A stretch of DNA of 64,000 bases. It comes from Arabidopsis thaliana. Taxonomy: Eukaryota; Streptophyta; Magnoliopsida; Brassicales; Brassicaceae. Under the pieces are notes generated by a model. The model searched no databases. It was given only the letters and a program-made list of their open reading frames with translations, and was not told the DNA's origin. The stretch is from the NCBI RefSeq assembly GCF_000001735.4, contig NC_003076.8:4278001-4342000 (forward strand). The letters are read 5' to 3'. The stretch's first letter is position 1; the number at the start of each line of letters is the position of its first letter. A program made the position numbers and the translations under genes. Below, in pieces: positions 56,756-64,000 of this stretch.

Positions 56756-58033
56756 ATGAGCTGAAAACAAAGAAGGTGAAGCACAACCAAAGTGACATAG
56801 CATACTTTAGAGCTAGATAGAAGACGTGGGATTTAGAGCTCTTCAAGAGTCAAGGCAAATACATTTGGACTGGGATGAGGCAGCATCACAAGCCTTCCCA
56901 ACCATTACTGAATCACTTCGACATTCGAAATTCTGACTCAAAACATATGACACCCTGAAGATGACCATTATAGCGATCCACTAAAATTTTGTACAACTAG
57001 CCGACGGAGGAGGAGGCGAGGAACGTAACACTGGTGGACTGATATTGTGTTTTTGTTCTTTTTTTTTTTTTTTTCCAAAACACCATTTTTTTTTGTAAAT
57101 ATACTGTTGGTCAAAACAAATATTAAAGATTAAAGCACTTTGACCAAAACAAAATATAAACTAAGAAATATTTGAAACGTTACCCTGTAGACAGTTGACT
57201 ACAAAAACCCGTCAATGGCCAATAACATTCCAGATTTCCGGCGCCAAATAGGTGGCATGATCTACGGCCGATAACGCAGTCGTATACTTCCATAATTATA
57301 TTATTCATTTTAGCAATTACAATCAACGGCTCACAATTTCAATCTCGATGATCTAACGGTCCTACAGTCCCCGAGTGTATAGAATAGTGCGTTACACTTG
57401 ATTCTTTCTAGTGTGACCCTATTTCTGGAGCCAATAAAAGGCTCGTGTCAAAACTCGCCTCTTCCCCACAAAGAGAATTCTCTCATTTCTTCTTCTTCGC
57501 TCAGCTCCGACAACGAAGGGCGAAGAATCTCGCTCCCTCAATTTCGCATTGCCATCGATTTTCTTAGGTAATTCTGGTTACTCTGAGATCTCTATCGCTT
57601 TAAATCTCGTTGTTTATCTCTGTTCTTCATTTGATTCTATTGATCTGCTTCACAGTCTTATATATCATCAACAAGGTAAAATGATTCGTTTCGTCTTGAT
57701 GATCTCATGGTTTCTCTGCGTAATCCTAGATTGAATGTAGTGTAGATCTCGTGTGGAGTGTGAATGTATCGAGATCCTGGATTATTCGGCTCTGTTACTC
57801 TTATTTTCCGCCATTAAGTTACACTGTTGTATGGATCTGTTTAACCTAAATTTTCTGCGTCTGAATGTGTTCATGGTTTAGTTTCTGATTGCATCGTTTC
57901 TACATGTAGCCTCTCTTATGCTTAATGGTGGATAAGTGTTCTATTCCACTGGAGATGCACAATTGCTTTTACTGCACTTTATAGCATATTCCATTTCTTA
58001 CACTACGGGTTGTTTAATTTTGTAGAGGTTAAA
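56732..58033. promoter_or_regulatory. AAC2 upstream region and leader intron
   Basis: The first 300 bp after the LINE junction hold no recognisable gene. The AAC2 promoter has an E2F-like site GCGCCAAA (57241-57248) and an AATAAAAG TATA-like box (57433-57440). The leader starts soon after and contains an intron at 57568-58025 (TTCTTAG/GTAATT to TTTTGTAG/AGG), 8 nt before the start codon. Confidence 0.55.
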
Positions 58034-59379
58034 ATGGTTGAACAGACTCAGCACCCCACGATTCTTCAGAAGGTTTCTGGCCAACTCTTGAGCTCGAGTG
58101 TTTCTCAGGACATTCGTGGTTATGCTTCGGCTTCCAAAAGGCCTGCTACATACCAGAAACATGCAGCTTACGGAAACTACTCCAATGCTGCATTTCAATA
58201 TCCTCTTGTGGCTGCATCTCAGATTGCAACTACTACTTCTCCTGTGTTTGTCCAAGCTCCAGGAGAGAAGGGATTTACTAACTTTGCTATTGATTTCATG
58301 ATGGGTGGTGTTTCTGCTGCTGTGTCAAAGACTGCTGCTGCTCCCATTGAGCGTGTCAAGCTTTTGATTCAAAACCAGGATGAGATGCTTAAGGCTGGAA
58401 GGCTTACTGAGCCATACAAGGGTATTCGTGACTGTTTCGGCAGGACAATTAGGGATGAAGGTATTGGTTCGTTGTGGAGAGGAAACACCGCTAATGTTAT
58501 CCGTTACTTCCCCACTCAGGTTGGTTTAGTTTCACTTCTTTGCTTTTTTAAAATGTCTTAGTTATATATGATGTATTGGTTACTGATCTATCTCTCACTT
58601 GCTAGGCCTTGAACTTTGCATTCAAAGATTACTTCAAGAGGCTTTTCAACTTCAAGAAAGACAAGGATGGCTACTGGAAGTGGTTTGCTGGTAACTTGGC
58701 ATCTGGAGGTGCTGCTGGTGCCTCTTCCCTTCTCTTTGTGTACTCTCTTGACTATGCACGTACCCGTCTTGCCAATGACTCCAAGTCTGCCAAGAAGGGA
58801 GGAGGTGAAAGGCAGTTCAATGGTCTTGTTGATGTCTACAAGAAGACCCTCAAGTCAGATGGTATTGCTGGACTTTACCGTGGTTTCAACATCTCGTGTG
58901 CTGGTATCATTGTCTACCGTGGTCTCTACTTTGGACTGTACGACTCTGTGAAGCCTGTCCTCCTCACTGGAGACCTGCAGGTTTGTTTGAGCTCTATTCT
59001 TATATATCTGTAAGGTGACAGCTTAAGAAATCAGGGATCCTGATTCTAATGTTGTTATTTCTTTCCTTGCTGGATATTTCAGGACAGTTTCTTCGCTAGT
59101 TTTGCTCTTGGATGGCTCATCACCAATGGTGCGGGTCTTGCGTCGTACCCGATTGACACGGTTAGAAGAAGAATGATGATGACATCAGGTGAAGCGGTGA
59201 AGTACAAGAGCTCATTTGATGCGTTCTCACAGATCGTGAAGAAGGAAGGAGCCAAGTCTCTGTTCAAGGGTGCGGGTGCCAACATCCTGCGTGCCGTTGC
59301 AGGTGCTGGTGTGCTTGCTGGCTACGACAAGCTGCAGTTAATCGTCTTCGGCAAGAAGTATGGATCTGGAGGTGCCTAA
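58034..59379 (+). CDS. AAC2: mitochondrial ADP/ATP carrier 2
   Basis: Exons 58034-58519, 58606-58980 and 59083-59379 give 385 aa, as I recall for At5g13490. The carrier exchanges matrix ATP for cytosolic ADP across the inner mitochondrial membrane. The N-terminal extension of about 75 residues ([19 protein letters not shown]) is typical of plant AACs and is removed on import. Three mitochondrial carrier repeats follow, each with its signature: [10 protein letters not shown] from residue 104, [10 protein letters not shown], and [11 protein letters not shown], whose RRRMMM (315-320) is diagnostic for ADP/ATP carriers. Coding sequence is clearly richer in GC than its surroundings, as expected for a highly expressed gene. 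A leader intron precedes the start. Confidence 0.96.
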
Positions 59380-60675
59380 GTACCACCAAATCCCGCAGTC
59401 ATTAAGCTTCGGCTTTTGTTTTTTTCTCCATTTTTTTTGCAGTTTCAGATTTCTTTTATAAAAAAGATGTTGATGAAATCATTTCCCCATAAAATTAGAG
59501 AGGAGCAAGGGGAAATATTATCTGTTCGACGATAAGGTTTTTGTTATATGGAATAAATTTTGTATGGGAGGGAGATTTGACTCCTTCGAACCAGGCTATG
59601 TTTTATATGGTGAGGATGTCCCTTTTTATTTTGTTGCTACCGTTGTTGCGGAAGGAAACGTCACTATGTTATTGAAGATTTTACTAACGCGTATTGATGG
59701 AAATGTAAGGCGTGGAAAGGTACCACCGTCAAGAAGAGTTCAATGAACCAAGACAAATATCTCTTTAACGTAAAAATGACAGCTACGATCAGATCCTGGC
59801 GAGTGGCACGTTTCCACCAAAACACACGAAATAATATGAAGACATATAGAAATAGATAGTTCATATAATCAAATCAGATTGAACGTCGCAAACCAAATCT
59901 CAAGTTGTATTATTACCCAACTTACCAAAAAAAAAAGCAGTATTATTGCCCATACTAATTTCTAAAGCATGTTAATTATGTGTGCTAACTTCGATTCACG
60001 TATTAGGTTTTTCTTCTTTAATATTCCATGTTTTTTTCTTAAACGTGGTATGCCACAACACTTGCACTTCCTATATTTTTTTCCTGAAATTATATTCAAA
60101 GCCATCAGGAGAATTCTTTGGTTTTGATTGGCACGATCCAAAGACACACATTTTGTCAAATCATTTTCGACGACTGTTATTAATAATTAATTCGTTAATG
60201 ACGCACCGTTAGTCAACTCCGCTTCGTATTAATTACTCCTCCGATCTCTTTCTTATTCTTCTCCGGCGACACTTCCCTTGCTTCTCCCTCTTAGGACTCT
60301 CTCTACGAATCTGTAAGCTTCAAATTCTTACGCCACACTCCGAGATTCGCTTCTGATTATTGTACGTTTCTGCTTCTTCCTTCAGATCTTTTACTTTTCT
60401 GGAATTCCACACTCTAATTGATCTATTCATTGTGCCCAAAATTATGCATCTCTGGAGCTTTACCCGATTTTAATCGTTGAATTCTCACTAAGTCGAGACC
60501 TTTTTGATGGCTGTGTTCTCAATTTGTCAACTTGCATCATTTTTGTTTACAGGTATGAATTTTTGAGCTCCAAGGATCCACTGCCATGTATTTATGCTGC
60601 TAAAGCTTGAAGGCAGTAGTGGAATCACCATTAAGTTCTTTGCTTTGTAATTTAGCTTGATTTGAGAATAAACAA
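59380..60675. promoter_or_regulatory. AAC2 3' flank and HPAT3 promoter and leader
   Basis: About 1.3 kb without a gene. The HPAT3 leader probably starts near 60240 and has an intron at 60313-60552 (GAATCT/GTAAGC to TTTACAG/GTATG). Two tiny upstream ORFs lie in the spliced leader: 60555-60566 (3 codons) and 60586-60603 (5 codons). Confidence 0.5.
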
Positions 60676-62827
60676 ATGGGAAAAGCATCAGGCTTGCTTC
60701 TGTTTCTCTTGGGTTTTGGGTTCTTTGTTGTCACATATAATCTTCTGACACTTATAGTTCACAATAGATCTGGTGTGAGTAATTCAGATGGAAGTCCACT
60801 TCTGGATCCTGTTGTTCAGATGCCTCTAAATATTAGGAAAGCCAAGAGTTCTCCAGCACCTTTTCATGTTGCCTTAACAGCTACAGATGCACCTTATAAT
60901 AAGTGGCAGTGTCGTATTATGTATTATTGGTATAAGCAGAAGAAAGCTCTTCCTGGTTCTGATATGGGTGGCTTCACCCGTATTTTGCATTCCGGTAATT
61001 CTGATAACTTGATGGATGAAATACCCACATTTGTGGTTGATCCTCTTCCTCCAGGTCTTGATCGGGTAAGAATTTTTATTTTATTCCCGTTTCTCCATTT
61101 GGTCTCACTTTTTGTTGATGGTTTATCACTGATTCACTCTTTTTTGTAATCTTGTAATCTTGTATTTAGGGGTATGTTGTCTTGAATAGACCATGGGCAT
61201 TCGTGCAATGGCTTGAAAGAGCTACCATCAAGGAAGAGTAAGTCCTGTCATTTCTCTCTTCCTTCCAACTAACATTCTACTGTTTGCTAAATCTCCTGCA
61301 TCTTACTGTTGGTGCAGCTATGTGCTCATGGCAGAGCCTGATCATGTATTTGTTAATCCCCTTCCCAATTTGGCTGTTGGAGGATTCCCAGCCGCTTTTC
61401 CGTTTTTCTATATTACTCCTGAAAAGTATGAAAACATAGTCAGAAAGTATTATCCAGCGGAGATGGGGCCAGTAACAAATATCGACCCCATTGGCAACTC
61501 TCCTGTTATCATAAGCAAGGTGAGATTATCTGTGCTATACTGTTTGTATATGTGTTATTTGACTTGGGCCCCAAAGATTTTCAGAGGCGTTTAGCTAGAT
61601 GTGATGTTGGTGTCCAGGAATATGTTCTGTTTGTTCTGTTCATGCATTAAAATTGATGTTGACATGCATTTACTTTCTGATGCAGGAATCACTTGAAAAG
61701 ATTGCTCCTACATGGATGAATGTCTCGCTGACAATGAAAAACGATCCAGAAACTGATAAGGCATTTGGATGGGTGCTGGAAATGTTAGCACAAGAAACAA
61801 GAATCTTAAATCATGAATTGGCTCTCCACCTTTTGAATCCCATCATTGTTAACTGACTACTTTATTCTTCTCTTTTCTGTTTGATAAGGTACGGTTACGC
61901 AATTGCATCTGCTATACATGGGGTGCGTCACATACTTCGGAAGGATTTCATGCTTCAGGTAAGAATCGACCTTGTGCTGATACCTTAGTGATAACATATT
62001 CTATGTCGAAGATACTTTTGTTTTGTCAAAGTTACAAAAGTTGTTTCTCTGCTCCATATTCCTAAGTTCTCTCACAATATCTTTCAGCCTCCGTGGGATT
62101 TGTCTACCAAGGGGAAGTTTATCATTCATTACACTTATGGATGCGACTACAACATGAAGGTGATTTTCTGTTTGACACGATTGTTTAATTTTAATTTTTG
62201 GCTGATAAATTAGGAACAGATTTCACATCTTGTGGTCATTTGTTTTTACTTAAGGTCATTAGGTTCTCTTTTTAGTCACTACTAAGTTTTGCTGACTGTT
62301 AAATACAGGGGGAGCTGACATATGGCAAAATAGGAGAGTGGCGATTCGATAAGAGATCACATTTGCGGGGTCCTCCTCCAAGGAACATGTCCTTGCCGCC
62401 TCCCGGTGTTCCCGAAAGTGTGGTATGTTATATATAAACCTCTATAATCTGATCGTGCTTAAAACAAGATACTGCAGTAAGGTCCATTCATAGCTCAAAG
62501 GGGAACTTATTTGTATCATGTCCATTGGTTTAGTGGATTCCGGAGACTAAATAGCAACGTCATACACAAATGGTCGTCCATAGTTTGATGTAGTTTGTGA
62601 ATTTGCAATGGTTTTACTTTCCGGGGAGATGATATGCATAAGTCTGTTAGAAGTAGTTGTAATATCTTCAGGAGTTACGGTTTTGCTTGTGGTCAATCAA
62701 GTGTGAGAGTGAGAACCGTAATATTGAATGACTGTCCTTAATAACATATTGTGTGATGGTGCAGGTGACACTTGTGAAGATGGTGAATGAAGCTACTGCG
62801 ACTATCCCTAATTGGGACACTCTCTAA
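60676..62827 (+). CDS. HPAT3: hydroxyproline O-arabinosyltransferase 3
   Basis: Exons 60676-61065, 61170-61237, 61318-61519, 61686-61783, 61889-61958, 62088-62159, 62309-62422 and 62765-62827 give 358 aa, as I recall for At5g13500. HPATs add the first arabinose to hydroxyproline in extensins and small signalling peptides in the Golgi (GT95 family). The N-terminus is a type II membrane anchor (residues about 5-27, LLLFLLGFGFFVVTYNLL). The lumenal domain begins with FHVALTATDAPYNKWQCRIM and contains NRPWAFVQWLE, YVLMAEPDHVF and FIIHYTYGCDYNMKG, blocks shared by the family; EPDH is a likely DXD-like metal site. Exon 4 uses the donor AAAT/GTTAGC. Confidence 0.94.
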
Positions 62828-63293
62828 CTCACATCCACACACAAAACACAAACCATAGGGACAAATCCATACAGCAACAATATTTTGCCTAATTTTTTTT
62901 TCCTTCTCCCTTTACTTCCCTTCTTGTCTGTTTTTTCTTGTAATGGTTAAATTATGAACTTGAGTAGTAAATTACAAAATTATTTGTTTGACACGAGACG
63001 AGACATCTTCCATAATTCCGAGAAAGAAAATAGAATTATTTTGGGTCTAGTTATTTGATTAGTTTACCAATGGATTGCGTTCAGAATTCAGAAGCAGAGA
63101 CTAAAAGACACAATGCGTTAAATTAGACGGAGTTACTAATTCCGTCTATTAACCCTTTTTTTATCCATAAATTTTATTTTCCATTTAAGAAAAATAAAAA
63201 AATAAAATTGCTTAGTGGAGGATTGTGTTGTTGTTCATCTATCTTCTTCCTCCACACAGCTAGAAACAGTCTCCTCATCTTCTGAGCAAAAAA
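62828..63293. other. HPAT3 3' flank and plastid L10 promoter
   Basis: 466 bp: HPAT3 3' UTR, then a short promoter and leader for the plastid ribosomal gene. Nothing else recognised. Confidence 0.45.
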
Positions 63294-63956
63294 ATGGAAG
63301 TGGCTCTTCTCTCCTTCTCTTCTTCCTTGTCTCCTCTCTGTCACCAGCGAATCTCAACTCTCACACCCAAAACCTCGAATTCCCCAAATTACCCTCGCCT
63401 CCCGGTCATCAGATCCGCGGTGTCTCGTAACAAGAAGGAAGAGACTGTCGAAGCCGTCAAGTCTCACTTGGAGAACTGCCATCTCCTCGCCGCCATCAAC
63501 TACAAAGGCCTCACCGTCAAGCAGTTTCAAGACCTCCGGAGAACTCTCCCCGACACTACAAAGCTCATCGTCGCCAAGAACACTTTGGTCTTCAAAGCCA
63601 TTGAAGGCACCAAATGGGAAGCTCTCAAGCCTTGTATGAAAGGCATGAACGCTTGGCTTTTCGTCCAGACCGATGAAATCCCTTCTGCTATCAAACCCTA
63701 CCGGAGCTTCCAGAAGGAACGCAAGCTTGAAAACAATGACTTTGCCGGCGCTGTCTTCGAAGGTAAGTTCTACGCTCCTGACAATTTCAAAGTCCTCGAG
63801 ACCATGCCCACTCGTGCTGAGGTCTACGCTAAGATGCTCGGTGCTCTGCAATCTCCGGCTATTAATCTCGTCACTACTTTACAAGCACCAGCAAGAGAGG
63901 TTATAATGGTGCTTATGGCTTACATTAAGAAGTTGGAAGATGAGAGTAATGCATAG
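63294..63956 (+). CDS. EMB3136: plastid 50S ribosomal protein L10 (uL10c)
   Basis: Single-exon gene of 220 aa, matching At5g13510 in position and, as I recall, size. L10 anchors the L7/L12 stalk on the large subunit and recruits translation factors. The first 45 residues (MEVALLSFSSSLSPLCHQRI) form a Ser-rich chloroplast transit peptide. The mature part starts near SRNKKEETVEAVKSHLENC, and the L10 core follows (INYKGLTVKQFQDLRRTL, KLIVAKNTLVFKAIEGT). The C-terminal helix (VLMAYIKKLEDESNA) binds L12. The gene is essential for embryo development in Arabidopsis. Only about 45 bp remain to the window end after the stop codon. Confidence 0.95.
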   Translation: MEVALLSFSSSLSPLCHQRISTLTPKTSNSPNYPRLPVIRSAVSRNKKEETVEAVKSHLENCHLLAAINYKGLTVKQFQDLRRTLPDTTKLIVAKNTLVFKAIEGTKWEALKPCMKGMNAWLFVQTDEIPSAIKPYRSFQKERKLENNDFAGAVFEGKFYAPDNFKVLETMPTRAEVYAKMLGALQSPAINLVTTLQAPAREVIMVLMAYIKKLEDESNA

Positions 63957-64000
63957 TTAAGCTTGTACTAATCTTTTGGAGAATGTAATGTACGCAACAA

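Noticed and set aside
56673..56803. Continuation of the LINE 2 frame to an ATG at 56803
   Set aside because: The first 44 codons come from flanking DNA and junction filler, not from LINE ORF2; an accidental fusion.
63354..63851. 165-codon open frame antisense to plastid L10
   Set aside because: A GC-rich coding strand often leaves its complement open; there is no recognisable domain and the sense frame is a certain gene.
1..64000. tRNA, rRNA or snoRNA genes
   Set aside because: I looked for tRNA B-box words (GGTTCGA) and typical box C/D pairs in intergenic and intronic DNA and saw no supportable candidate; a covariance-model scan would be decisive.

Overview
This is a plant nuclear chromosome segment. 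Every conserved gene has spliceosomal GT-AG introns, the intergenic DNA is AT-rich, and the gene content and order match, as I remember them, the Arabidopsis thaliana chromosome 5 block At5g13340 to At5g13510. I rebuilt exon models by hand. All close in frame, and most give the protein length I remember for the A. thaliana gene: NEF1 1123 aa, FY 647, AAC2 385, IQD11 443, transaldolase 438, HPAT3 358, OSCP 238. The source is therefore A. thaliana or a very close relative. No database was searched, so locus names rest on recognition plus gene order.

Layout. 1-1397: the 5' part of an ARGLU1-like Arg/Glu-rich gene (minus strand, cut by the window edge). 1.9-14.4 kb: four complete tandem GH3 acyl-acid-amido synthetase genes (plus). 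14.8-18.6 kb: NEF1 (plus). 18.9-26.2 kb, all minus: an NPF6.1-type transporter, a lumenal FKBP (FKBP19) and plastid transaldolase. 27.4-33.9 kb, all minus: a tandem pair of mitochondrial Rieske genes and the OSCP/delta subunit of mitochondrial ATP synthase. 34.4-36.9 kb: a gene-poor, AT-rich island with Helitron-like ends and tandem duplications. 38.3-41.7 kb: IQD11 and a small unknown gene (plus). 42.16-48.24 kb: an apparently intact LINE retrotransposon with target-site duplication and poly(A). 48.6-53.6 kb: FY (minus, 18 exons). 54.5-56.7 kb: a 5'-truncated LINE and a tiny LINE tail. 58.0-64.0 kb: AAC2, HPAT3 and plastid ribosomal protein L10 (plus).

The genes are independent housekeeping or specialised plant genes rather than an operon-like system. 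Two themes stand out. The GH3 array is a family radiation of small-molecule-amino acid conjugating enzymes. Four nearby genes (two Rieske proteins, OSCP, AAC2) all serve mitochondrial oxidative phosphorylation: complex III, ATP synthase, and ATP/ADP exchange.

I found no convincing new multi-gene system. The most interesting material is in genome dynamics and small regulatory features. These are a potentially mobile LINE, a LINE with a templated 5' junction, a LINE remnant of about 26 bp with its own target duplication, a leader intron shrunk to 9 nt in one GH3 copy, a degenerate ATP-binding motif in the first GH3 copy, probable gene conversion between the Rieske genes, a 17-nt poly-G run beside a 5' splice site of FY, and an upstream ORF overlapping the IQD11 start codon.
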